From Prochlorococcus sp. scB243_498I20 (lineage in GTDB: Bacteria; Cyanobacteriota; Cyanobacteriia; PCC-6307; Cyanobiaceae), in assembly GCA_000635015.1 (NCBI GenBank), contig JFMR01000047.1:1-64000 (forward strand): a DNA stretch of 64,000 nt, in the 5' to 3' direction. The notes under the pieces are model-generated. The model was not told the DNA's origin, made no database searches, and was given only the letters and a program-made list of their open reading frames with translations. Positions 14,074 through 21,441 of the stretch are shown here, piece by piece; position 1 is the stretch's first letter; each line of letters begins with the position of its first letter. The position numbers and the translations under genes are program-made.

Positions 14074-14220
14074 ATGCGTTTCAAAGTAAGTCTCAAAAAA
14101 AATGGAAAGGAATTTGATGAGGTTGTTATAGCTAATAATAAAAAAGAGGCTATGGAAGTAGCTTTAAAAAACAATCCAGAAGCTCAAGCATTAAACTCAG
14201 ATTGGACATTTAAGATTTAA
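14074..14220 (+). CDS. 48-aa protein of unknown function
   Basis: A short frame from ATG (14074) to TAA (14218-14220). The product reads as a strand-helix-strand miniature: MRFKVSLKKNGKEFDEVV, a helix NKKEAMEVALKNNPEAQA, then SDWTFKI. Such a pattern fits a small stress-related or DUF-type beta-alpha-beta protein. It abuts the stop codon of znuB on the other strand with no gap. Confidence 0.55.
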   Translation: MRFKVSLKKNGKEFDEVVIANNKKEAMEVALKNNPEAQALNSDWTFKI

Positions 14221-15006
14221 TTATTTGCGAAGTTTAGGAATCAAAAGAGATGCGACACAAATAACACTAATTGCAGGTCCTGGCGACAAATTAAAGACTA
14301 TAGAGAGAATAAAGCCCAGAAGTGAGATGCATAACCCAAAAAATGAAGACCTCATCATTGCAACTCTTAAACTATGAGCCTTATTTAGCCCTAACAGAGT
14401 TGGGGTAGAAAGAAGAGCAATAACAAGAATTACTCCCACTGCTGACATTGAACTAACAATTACTAATGCAGTTGTAAAACTCAAAGCAAGATTTAATAAA
14501 GAAACGTTTATACCACTCGCGGATGCACCTTCTGGATCCAATCCCACATAAACAACCTTTTCATATCCAAAAGTCATTAAAAGTATAAATACTAAAAAAG
14601 CAATTATTGTTCTAAGTAAATCTCCAAAATTTGCTGTCAATAAATCGCCAAATAATACTGCCTCCAAATCAATCCTTATTCCGAGTAAAGGGATTATAAG
14701 GACCCCAAATCCAAGCATTCCAGCGAGAATAGTATTCATAACTGCTTCATAATTTTCACTTTTTCTATTAGTTAAACTTTCCGCAATTACTGAGCCCAGA
14801 AGACCACTTACAACACCACCAATTGAGGGGTGAATTCCAAGCGCTAATGCGAGAGCAAGTCCAGGCAACACACAATGAGAGATTAAATTAACTTGTAATA
14901 ATCTCTTATGAGTGATTAATACAGTTCCCATAGCTGGGCATAAAATCCCGGAGAATATAGTTATTATTAATGGAACCAGCCACCAGTTGTTATTAATAAA
15001 AGACAT
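14221..15006 (-). CDS. znuB: zinc ABC transporter permease ZnuB
   Basis: A 261-residue inner-membrane permease of the ABC-3 (zinc/manganese) family with about eight hydrophobic spans. The GILCPAMGTVLITHKRLLQVNLISHCVLPGLALA-type segment (residues 20-53) and the Asp-Pro-Glu-Gly-Ala-x-A-x-G loop (residues 158-166) are typical. It pairs with ZnuC (ATPase) and ZnuA (binding protein), both encoded within 3 kb. It is separated from znuC by the zur gene, which runs the other way. Assigned to zinc, and not to manganese, from the neighbours. Confidence 0.9.
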   Translation of the reverse strand: MSFINNNWWLVPLIITIFSGILCPAMGTVLITHKRLLQVNLISHCVLPGLALALALGIHPSIGGVVSGLLGSVIAESLTNRKSENYEAVMNTILAGMLGFGVLIIPLLGIRIDLEAVLFGDLLTANFGDLLRTIIAFLVFILLMTFGYEKVVYVGLDPEGASASGINVSLLNLALSFTTALVIVSSMSAVGVILVIALLSTPTLLGLNKAHSLRVAMMRSSFFGLCISLLGFILSIVFNLSPGPAISVICVASLLIPKLRK

Positions 15007-15010
15007 TATT

Positions 15011-15021
15011 CGAATGATTCG
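15011..15021. promoter_or_regulatory. short palindrome between znuB and zur
   Basis: CGAATGATTCG is a perfect 11-bp inverted repeat (5-1-5) lying in the 17-bp gap between the start of znuB and the first ATG of zur. Its odd-centre layout is like that of Fur/Zur operators, but it does not match the TGATAATxATTATCA consensus well. It could be a control site for both genes; the evidence is position and symmetry only. Confidence 0.35.
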
Positions 15022-15023
15022 GT

Positions 15024-15458
15024 ATGATCAAAAATACGGGACAAAAAAAGATTTCGGAAACAATGGTAACTAAGTCTGACATTACCAAAAGACAAGAACA
15101 ACTTCTTGAAGAACTTAATAAATGTGAGGATGAATTGACTGGTCAAGAGTTGCATAGACAATTGATAGAAAGCGGAAAGGCTATGGGACTGACGACTGTT
15201 TACAGGAATCTTCAAGTTCTTATAAAGCATGGCTTAATACGTTCTAGGCATCTCCCAACTGGAGAGGTTCTGTACACTCCCGTAGATAGAGATATTCATC
15301 ATTTGACCTGTGTTCAATGTGGTGAGACATCAAAAATGGAAGGATGCCCGGTAAAAGATATACATACACCCAAAACAAATCCAAAGAAATTCCAATTGTT
15401 GTTTCATACCCTCGAATATTTCGGGCTTTGCCAAAACTGTTATCAAGCTCAGAATTAA
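15024..15458 (+). CDS. zur: Zur, zinc-responsive Fur-family repressor
   Basis: A 144-residue Fur-family regulator. The winged helix covers about residues 17-85, with the recognition helix near LTTVYRNLQVL, and two CxxC pairs (C96-C99 and C136-C139) hold the structural zinc in the dimerisation domain. The name Zur, not Fur or PerR, follows from its place between znuB and znuC and a Fur-type box before znuA; the family alone does not decide the metal. The ATG at 15024 is only 17 bp from znuB; an ATG at 15063 would drop 13 poorly conserved residues and leave more room for a promoter. Confidence 0.88.
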   Translation: MIKNTGQKKISETMVTKSDITKRQEQLLEELNKCEDELTGQELHRQLIESGKAMGLTTVYRNLQVLIKHGLIRSRHLPTGEVLYTPVDRDIHHLTCVQCGETSKMEGCPVKDIHTPKTNPKKFQLLFHTLEYFGLCQNCYQAQN

Positions 15459-15471
15459 AAAGGAACATTCT

Positions 15472-16242
15472 CTAATCACAGAAATTATTTTCGTTTATAG
15501 AGCTAATGTTTAATGCCTTTAATTTATCTTGTATTTGGTCAGGACTACCAACTGCCAAAACACTTTTATCAAGAACGATTACTTGATCATAGTTATTTAA
15601 AGAATCGCCCCAATCATGGCTACTTACGAGCAAAGAAAGTCCGGCATCGGCAAGTTGACGAACAATTTTAAGAAAATCCTCCTTTGCAGGTGGGTCCAAA
15701 GCTGCACAAGGTTCATCTAAAAGAAATATTTTTGCCGGGGACATAAGAGTTTTTGCTAATAGAGCTCTTTGCTGTTGTCCTCCTGAAAGAGAATCGAGTC
15801 TCCTATTCGCCAAACTTGCAATGCCTACTCTCTGCATTGTCGCCTCTAATTCACAACATTTATTAATCCAAGAATTAGGATAAGCTAGAAGAGTCTTAAT
15901 TTGAAATGGGTTATTACTTCTTGATTTTGAATACTTTATTTGACCAAGAGATACCAATTTTTCAACTGTGATGGGGAACTTCCAATTCATAGAACTTCTT
16001 TGAGGCATAAGTGCCACAAGAGCTCTAGATCTATATAAATTTTCACCATCAATTTTTATTTCGCCTTTATCTGGAGTATTTTGTCCTTGCAAAATTCTCA
16101 AAAGAGTTGATTTACCTGCGCCATTTGGGCCAACTAACGCTGTTAGAGTTCCAGGTTTAATCTCAACCGATACCTTATTCAAAACTGGCTTACTTTTTTT
16201 TGCGTATGCAAAGGTTAAATTTTCAGCGACTAAAGTAGCCAT
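15472..16242 (-). CDS. znuC: zinc ABC transporter ATP-binding protein ZnuC
   Basis: A 256-residue ABC ATPase: Walker A GPNGAGKST (38-46), Q-loop QRSS (81-84), signature LSGGQQQR (152-159) and Walker B FLLDEP (173-178). It powers zinc import through ZnuB. The gene diverges from znuA, with 136 bp between them holding a Fur/Zur-type palindrome and a second inverted repeat, so both directions may answer to zinc. It converges with zur, with 13 bp between the stops. Confidence 0.93.
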   Translation of the reverse strand: MATLVAENLTFAYAKKSKPVLNKVSVEIKPGTLTALVGPNGAGKSTLLRILQGQNTPDKGEIKIDGENLYRSRALVALMPQRSSMNWKFPITVEKLVSLGQIKYSKSRSNNPFQIKTLLAYPNSWINKCCELEATMQRVGIASLANRRLDSLSGGQQQRALLAKTLMSPAKIFLLDEPCAALDPPAKEDFLKIVRQLADAGLSLLVSSHDWGDSLNNYDQVIVLDKSVLAVGSPDQIQDKLKALNISSINENNFCD

Positions 16243-16280
16243 TAATTAATCTTTTAAAAAAGTCACTTTACAAGCTTACC

Positions 16281-16303
16281 AATAATACAAGTTGCGTATT
16301 ATT
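16281..16303. promoter_or_regulatory. inverted repeat on the znuC side of the znuC-znuA gap
   Basis: AATAATAC (16281-16288) and GTATTATT (16296-16303) form a perfect 8-bp inverted repeat with a 7-base spacer, 39 bp upstream of znuC. It could be a second operator for the znuC promoter. It does not resemble the classic Zur box, so binding by Zur is only a possibility. Confidence 0.4.
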
Positions 16304-16340
16304 TTGATAACATTTGATACCTTCACTTGTCAGAGATAAT

Positions 16341-16359
16341 GAAAATGATTATCATTTTT
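16341..16359. promoter_or_regulatory. Fur/Zur-type box before znuA
   Basis: AAAATGAT-T-ATCATTTT (16342-16358) is a perfect 8-1-8 palindrome, and the 19 bases from 16341 match the classic Fur box GATAATGATAATCATTATC at 15 of 19 positions. It lies 20 bp upstream of the znuA start codon, where a bound repressor would block the promoter. With zur adjacent it is most likely a Zur operator. It may control znuC as well. Confidence 0.75.
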
Positions 16360-16378
16360 AAGTATTTAATTATTTTTT

Positions 16379-17920
16379 ATGTCAATTTTTAAAAGACTTT
16401 TAACAAATAAAAAAGGTTCGAGTAAGTCAATTATTAAAATTTCCGTAATCGCAGGAACAATTATATTTTCTGGTTTTGGGCAGGATGTTATGGCTAAAGG
16501 AAAGTCATATGTAGCAGTAGAACCACTAGTTTGTGATTTAGTTAAATCAATTGCATTACCATCTGACGAAGTTACATGCTTAGTAGAAAGAAAACAAGAT
16601 GTTCATGATTTAAAGATCAATCCAAGACAAGCTCAATTACTAAATAGCGCAGATAAAGTATTTACTCTTGGTAAAGAAATGACTCCAAGTATGAGAAATT
16701 GGGAGAATAAAAAGAATACGGTTGTTGTAGGTGTTAGTGCAATAGACGTAGATGATCATTCTGATCATGGAGGTCATGATGATCACTCAGACCATGGTGG
16801 ACATGACGATCATTCTGAACATTCAGCTAAAGTAGATGATCATTCTGATCATGGAGGTCATGATGATCATTCAGACCATGGAGGACATGATGATCATGCT
16901 GAAGGTGCTTTCGAATGGGCAGGCAAATTTCAACTTTCTAAGGGTTCTTACAAATGGTCATTTGAAAAAGTCGATGGCGAATATGCAGATCCTGCAATGA
17001 AGATGGTGATTCTCAAATCTAATGACATAGAAGGGTCTGAAGATTTAGCTAAAGAATTATTAGGATCTAAAGACTCAATAAGCAGAAAAAATGATGGTAC
17101 TTTGATAGCAAGTAATAAAGCTTTTGTTCTTAACTTTGATCAAAGAAAAGAAAGTACTGTTTTTAACGTGGATATCAAAGAAGATGGTCAATATATATTT
17201 TTTACTGAACACATGCCTTTTGAGTTTGAAGCAACTCAACACTTTTTTAAAGACGTTTCAAATAGTGATGTAGAACCAATAGCACAAGTTCCAGACGAAA
17301 GTGAGGGGCATCATCATCATGATCATGGAGGTCTAGATCCACATGTATGGCATGATCCGCATAACATCATAAAAATGGGAGATCTTATAAGCAAAAGTTT
17401 AAAGAAAGATATTTCAGTTTTTAATAGAGGTGACAGAAAACTAATTAATGAAAGATTCGAAAAAGCTGATTCTCTCTTAGAAGGCTTAGATAGTTGGATC
17501 GTCGAACAAGTAAGTTCTATTCCTGAGGAAAACAGAGTAATTGTCTCTAAACACAAAGCAATGGAATATTACGGGGATGCATTTGGTTTTGAAACCATTA
17601 GTTTACTTGACTTTCTTGGAGACTCCTCAAGCTTAAGGCCAGACAACATAAGTTCTACTTTAAAAATGTTAGATGAAGAGAAAGTTCAGGCAATATTTCC
17701 TGAACAAATTCCAGCATCTAAGTTATTAAGGAACTTAAGTAGACAAAGTTCAGTTCCTTTAGCTTCTAATCAAATATTCGTTGATGGATTGATGATGGAT
17801 GGTAATACGGTTTCAGTAGCTGTTCACAATACTTGTACAATTGTTGATTCATTAGGTGGAAGCTGTGATAAAGAATCTGGCTCCAATCTTGAGTCTGAAT
17901 GGTACAAACTTTCAGATTAA
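16379..17920 (+). CDS. znuA: zinc-binding protein ZnuA with a large inserted domain
   Basis: A 513-residue periplasmic zinc-binding protein (usual length about 300-330). It has a hydrophobic N-terminal leader (about residues 18-36, then Met-Ala-Lys). Expected zinc ligands are H76, H322 or H325 (in LDPHVWHDPHN) and H392. Between the first lobe's start and the H322 region sit two extra parts: a His/Asp-rich run (residues 125-177) with DDHSDHGGH units, which could collect zinc, and a beta-rich domain of about 120 residues (178-295) with FEWAGKFQL at its start and FTEHMPFEF near its end. That second domain also appears in the CobW GTPase encoded next door. Start ATG at 16379 follows the Zur box. 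Confidence 0.9.
   Translation: MSIFKRLLTNKKGSSKSIIKISVIAGTIIFSGFGQDVMAKGKSYVAVEPLVCDLVKSIALPSDEVTCLVERKQDVHDLKINPRQAQLLNSADKVFTLGKEMTPSMRNWENKKNTVVVGVSAIDVDDHSDHGGHDDHSDHGGHDDHSEHSAKVDDHSDHGGHDDHSDHGGHDDHAEGAFEWAGKFQLSKGSYKWSFEKVDGEYADPAMKMVILKSNDIEGSEDLAKELLGSKDSISRKNDGTLIASNKAFVLNFDQRKESTVFNVDIKEDGQYIFFTEHMPFEFEATQHFFKDVSNSDVEPIAQVPDESEGHHHHDHGGLDPHVWHDPHNIIKMGDLISKSLKKDISVFNRGDRKLINERFEKADSLLEGLDSWIVEQVSSIPEENRVIVSKHKAMEYYGDAFGFETISLLDFLGDSSSLRPDNISSTLKMLDEEKVQAIFPEQIPASKLLRNLSRQSSVPLASNQIFVDGLMMDGNTVSVAVHNTCTIVDSLGGSCDKESGSNLESEWYKLSD
16748..16901 (+). repeat. 84-bp duplication in the His-rich loop of znuA
   Basis: A 70-bp sequence starting GTAGATGATCATTC at 16748 recurs at 16832 with three differences, all silent third-base changes (period 84 bp, 28 codons). 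Within each copy a shorter 27-bp HSDHGGHDD-type unit is repeated. The high identity points to recent expansion; the number of histidines in this loop is probably variable among strains. Confidence 0.85.
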
Positions 17921-17997
17921 ATTTTTCTAATAAAAACGGTTTTCATTTCTTATTATTACTATTATTAAACTATTGTTTATTTAGTAAAAATCAGTAA

Positions 17998-19347
17998 ATG
18001 AGCATCAAAGATAAAGTTCCCGTAACCATCCTCACTGGATTCTTAGGTTCAGGGAAGACTACTTTGCTTAATAGAATTTTAAGTGAAGAGCACGGGAAAA
18101 GAATAGCCGTAATTGAGAATGAATACGGCGAAGTAGGTATAGATCAAGGTCTCGTAATTAATGCCGATGAAGAAGTGTTTGAGATGTCAAACGGGTGCAT
18201 TTGTTGTACTGTTCGCGGTGATTTAATAAGAGTCCTTGGCAACCTTATGAAAAGAAGAGATAAGTTTGACTATGTTTTAGTAGAAACAACAGGATTAGCA
18301 GATCCAGGCCCAGTTGCTCAGACTTTTTTCATGGATGAAGAGATTAGTTCTGAATTTACTCTTGATGGAATTGTGACTTTAGTTGATGCTGCACATATTG
18401 ATCAACAGCTAGGCAGGAGTGACGAAAGTTCAGAACAAGTGGCATTTGCAGATGTTCTTGTCCTTAATAAAACTGATTTAGTCTCTGATGATGCATTAGA
18501 TACCCTTGAATCAAGATTGAGAGATATGAATCGAATGACTCGCATTATTAGAGCCGAGAATGCCAAAGTACCAATTGAAACAGTCTTAAATCTAAGTGCA
18601 TTTGATCTCGATCAGATCCTTAAACGCAGACCAACATTTCTTGAACCAGAATATCCTTTTGAATGGACGGGTGTTTACGATCTAGATGCAGGTAAATATG
18701 AATTAATGCTAGAAGAAGGACCCGATCCAGAAATGTCCCTAGTAGCTCTCATTAATCAAGGTGAGAGTGAGGAAGAACTTAAAGATGGTGCTGAATCCTC
18801 CGTAAGACTTTATGCAGAAAATGCTAATACTTTAGATCCTGGAAATACTGTCCCATATGGAGAACATGTAAATCTAAAATTGGAGGATAAAGGAAATAAA
18901 TCCTTCATCCTTAACATAGAAAAGCCAACAAAAATAGGTTTGTTTACACAGCACACTGCTGAAGAATTTAATATGAAAGTCATTAAAAGTGACGAAAATA
19001 AAGAGATTCCATTTAATACTGAAAGGTTCTGGCAAGCAGAGCATGAACATGATGATGAAGTAGGCTCAATTGCCATAGAGCGTTTTGGAGATGTTGACCC
19101 AGAAAAACTAAATACTTGGATGGGAAGGCTTCTCTCAGAAAAAGGGGTGGATATATTCAGAACTAAAGGTTTCATAAGTTACTCAGGCAACCCAAGGCGA
19201 ATAGTTTTCCAGGGGGTACACATGTTATTTACTGCACAACCTGACAAAGAATGGGGTAACGAACCTCGTAGAAATCAACTTGTTTTTATCGGTAGAAATC
19301 TAAATGAGAAAGAGATGCAAGAAGGCTTTGATAAATGCCTGATATAG
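17998..19347 (+). CDS. CobW/COG0523 metallochaperone GTPase with inserted domain
   Basis: A 449-residue GTPase. Walker A GFLGSGKTT is at residues 14-22, the family metal motif NGCICC has C67, C69 and C70, and the NKTD guanine motif follows further on; a CobW_C domain occupies about residues 345-449. COG0523 GTPases with this gene context deliver zinc to client proteins. Residues 218-335 are an extra domain, starting FEWTGVYDL and ending near FTQHTAEEF, that matches the one inserted in ZnuA in the order FEW-x-G, DP-x-M, FT-x-H and EF. A short His/Glu run (HEHDD) follows it. The gene is 77 bp after znuA and overlaps the WD40 gene by 13 bp, so the three are probably one operon. Confidence 0.88.
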   Translation: MSIKDKVPVTILTGFLGSGKTTLLNRILSEEHGKRIAVIENEYGEVGIDQGLVINADEEVFEMSNGCICCTVRGDLIRVLGNLMKRRDKFDYVLVETTGLADPGPVAQTFFMDEEISSEFTLDGIVTLVDAAHIDQQLGRSDESSEQVAFADVLVLNKTDLVSDDALDTLESRLRDMNRMTRIIRAENAKVPIETVLNLSAFDLDQILKRRPTFLEPEYPFEWTGVYDLDAGKYELMLEEGPDPEMSLVALINQGESEEELKDGAESSVRLYAENANTLDPGNTVPYGEHVNLKLEDKGNKSFILNIEKPTKIGLFTQHTAEEFNMKVIKSDENKEIPFNTERFWQAEHEHDDEVGSIAIERFGDVDPEKLNTWMGRLLSEKGVDIFRTKGFISYSGNPRRIVFQGVHMLFTAQPDKEWGNEPRRNQLVFIGRNLNEKEMQEGFDKCLI

Positions 19348-20408
19348 AACCATTTAGCCCAAGAGGCATGTTCCATGAAGGATGGACAGCTGAAGTTAAC
19401 GATTATGCCATTGCATGTGGCTGGGCTCTTAAAGGTAAACAATTTATTGTTGGAGACGTGGCAGGAGGTCTTTTTGCATTCGAAGGAGATACTGGAAAAA
19501 TTATTTGGAAAAAAGAAAATACACACTCTGGTGGTTTACTAGCAATGGCAATTCATCCAGAGGGTGAAATTTTTGCAACATCAGGTCAGGATGGAAATGT
19601 TCAAATTTGTAATTGTCACGAAGGTAAAGTAATTAAAACTCTTGATCTTGGTAAGGGTTGGGTAGAACACCTCAAGTGGTCTAATGACGGTTTATTTCTA
19701 GCCATAGCTTCATCAAAAAAGGTATATGTTTTTAATGAAGTTGGTGAAGAAAAATGGATCTCAGAAGACCACCCAAGCACTGTGAGTGCAATAACATGGT
19801 CAAATAAAAATGAACTAGCTACTGCTTGCTACGGAAGAGTGACATTCTTTGACATAGTTAATAATAAAACTAATCAAAAACTCGAGTGGCAAGGATCATT
19901 GGTATCAATGGAATTAAGTCCTGATGGAGATATAGTTGCCTGTGGGAGTCAAGACAATTCAGTTCATTTTTGGAGAAGATCAACCGGAATGGATGCTGAA
20001 ATGACAGGATACCCTGGTAAACCAAGTCATCTTTCTTTTGATGACAGTGGAAAATTATTAGCAACTAGTGGCAGTGAAAGAATTACAGTTTGGAGCTTTA
20101 TAGGAAATGGTCCAGAAGGAACTATGCCAGGAGAGCTATGTCACCATACAGAGCCCATTTCAAGCCTAGCCTTTTCAAATAAAGGTATGCTCGTAGCCTC
20201 AGGATCTAGGGATGGTTCTGTTGTCGCAAGTTTCCTAAAGAATGATGGCAATGGAGATCCAGTTGGGGCTGCATTCGCTGGAGATTTAGTAGGGGCAATA
20301 TCATGGAGACCTGATGATTGTGCACTTGCAGCAGTTAATGCAAAAGGCGTTGTAAATGTATGGAAATTTAAAGTTCGTACTAACCTTTTTTCAAAGGGAT
20401 TTAAGTAA
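19335..20408 (+). CDS. WD40-repeat protein of the zinc operon
   Basis: A 357-residue protein made of WD40-type repeats (about seven blades; repeat ends such as GQDGNVQICN, SQDNSVHFW, SGSERITVW and SRDGSVVAS are visible). No signal peptide, so it is cytoplasmic. Such beta-propellers hold protein complexes together and have no known catalytic role. It overlaps the CobW GTPase gene by 13 bp, so it is probably translated with it. A role in zinc delivery by scaffolding the GTPase and its clients is inferred from this coupling. Confidence 0.8.
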   Translation: MPDIEPFSPRGMFHEGWTAEVNDYAIACGWALKGKQFIVGDVAGGLFAFEGDTGKIIWKKENTHSGGLLAMAIHPEGEIFATSGQDGNVQICNCHEGKVIKTLDLGKGWVEHLKWSNDGLFLAIASSKKVYVFNEVGEEKWISEDHPSTVSAITWSNKNELATACYGRVTFFDIVNNKTNQKLEWQGSLVSMELSPDGDIVACGSQDNSVHFWRRSTGMDAEMTGYPGKPSHLSFDDSGKLLATSGSERITVWSFIGNGPEGTMPGELCHHTEPISSLAFSNKGMLVASGSRDGSVVASFLKNDGNGDPVGAAFAGDLVGAISWRPDDCALAAVNAKGVVNVWKFKVRTNLFSKGFK

Positions 20409-20425
20409 AAAGTAGAAATTTATAA

Positions 20426-20581
20426 TTACCAATAGTTAGCTTTTAAATGTCTCTCCATACAAATGACCTCACAGTCATTATCTATTCCTTTTGGGTGAAT
20501 ATCGCAATACGAGAGACATTGAAAATATTCGTCTATGGGATTAGATTTATCAGTTTTACTAACTTCTTTCGACTGCTTCAT
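20426..20581 (-). CDS. 51-aa Cys-containing protein of unknown function
   Basis: A frame from ATG (20579-20581) to TAA (20426-20428), with a GAGGAA stretch just upstream as a ribosome binding site. The product has four cysteines (C22, C26, C37, C41) in two pairs: 'YFQCLSYCDIHP' and 'DNDCEVICMERH'. The C-x3-C...C-x3-C pattern fits a helical hairpin with two disulfides or a metal site. It ends in a Tyr-Trp. The overlapping + strand frame (20447-20707) looks like noise in comparison. Confidence 0.7.
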   Translation of the reverse strand: MKQSKEVSKTDKSNPIDEYFQCLSYCDIHPKGIDNDCEVICMERHLKANYW

Positions 20582-20794
20582 AAAAGAGTTCCTCAATTAC
20601 TTAGAATTAAGATAGTCGAATTAAATATCAAAAGAAATAAGCAAAACTTACTAAAAATATCTCAAAAAAAATTTGCGCGATTGATTACTACTCTCGGACA
20701 TTTTTAATTAAAAAGCAATGCGTATAAAAACGGATTGTCTTTAGAGTAATATTTTCCTAATTTTATATTGTTGAGTTCTAGGAGGTCTTTCAAA

Positions 20795-20827
20795 ATGATC
20801 GATAGCCTGCCTGAAATTTCGGAATAA
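20795..20827 (+). other. 10-codon open frame behind a perfect Shine-Dalgarno sequence
   Basis: AGGAGG (20780-20785), nine bases of spacer, ATG at 20795, then MIDSLPEISE and TAA (20825-20827). Perfect AGGAGG is uncommon in this genome. It may be a leader peptide or chance; the same bases read CCTCCT on the minus strand. Confidence 0.3.
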
Positions 20828-21056
20828 ACCGAACTAATTTAATTAACTGCTCCAATTATTTTTTATTAATGTCTAAGCTTCCTTCTTCTGCATCGTTTAG
20901 GTGCCCTTTAAGAAACAAGCTTAATTCTAGAGTTTTTGCCCCAGTTAAAGACAATTAGTTAATTTTGGTGAGCATTAGCTTAAAAGAAGTTAGCAACAAG
21001 GATCCATGATTTAGGTGCGTTATTAACTTCAGTAAAAAATATAAGTAAGAGATAAA

Positions 21057-21084
21057 AGAGGGCTTATTTAAGCCCTCTTTTTTT
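21057..21084 (+). terminator. strong Rho-independent terminator
   Basis: A 9-bp stem (AGAGGGCTT, 21057-21065, with AAGCCCTCT, 21070-21078) closes a four-base loop and leads into seven T residues (21078-21084) on the plus strand. It ends whatever plus-strand RNA comes from the 20.6-21.0 kb region, 58 bp before the next gene. Confidence 0.85.
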
Positions 21085-21141
21085 ATTAAGATGACTTTAT
21101 TCTAGTTTTATAGATAATGATTAAAGCAATAAAATTTTAAA

Positions 21142-21417
21142 ATGGTTAGATATTATTGCCCATATTGCAATCCTAAATATCAATTTCAAAAACAATCCTC
21201 AAAAGGTAATTTGATTTGTGGCTTGTGCGGAGAGGATCTTGTAAAAAAACCATTTATTAGGTTGAACCAGATAATTGCTTTAGTTGCAGCGTCATCATTA
21301 CTTCTACCGTTGATATATACTTTTATTTTTTTAATTAAAAATCAAATAAATCCTCCTAATAAAAATTATCAAGCAAATAGTACTTTAATCATAATTACCA
21401 AAGAAACACTTTCATAA
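21142..21417 (+). CDS. zinc-ribbon plus membrane-span protein
   Basis: A 91-residue protein. The N-terminal half has two CxxC pairs, 'YYCPYCNP' (C6, C9) and 'LICGLCGE' (C26, C29), which form a zinc ribbon. A membrane span follows (about residues 43-66), then a polar tail. The layout is a membrane-anchored zinc ribbon, of unknown role. ATG at 21142. Confidence 0.75.
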   Translation: MVRYYCPYCNPKYQFQKQSSKGNLICGLCGEDLVKKPFIRLNQIIALVAASSLLLPLIYTFIFLIKNQINPPNKNYQANSTLIIITKETLS

Positions 21418-21441
21418 AACAATTTAAAAAATCTCGAGAGG

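Larger units (their letters stand above)
20582..21141. other. unassigned intergenic region with short frames and a terminator
   Basis: About 560 bp with no convincing gene. It contains several short open frames on both strands (for example 20869-20958 on +, 29 residues) with no clear winner. A perfect AGGAGG (20780-20785) lies nine bases before a 10-codon frame on the plus strand (20795-20827), and a strong plus-strand terminator sits at 21057-21084. A stem GAAGTTA...TAACTTC (about 20990-21039) lies before the terminator. A structured, possibly non-coding plus-strand RNA ending near 21085 is the simplest explanation; a decayed minus-strand gene is another. Confidence 0.4.

Noticed and set aside
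15244-15468. minus-strand frame opposite zur
   Set aside because: Shadow of the strongly conserved Fur-family gene on the + strand.
16748-16901. His-rich repeat in znuA considered as a mobile or regulatory repeat
   Set aside because: The repeat is in frame and changes are silent, so it is coding expansion.
20447-20707. 86-codon + strand frame
   Set aside because: The minus strand of this region encodes a 51-residue protein with paired cysteines and a ribosome binding site. The plus frame has random-looking composition.
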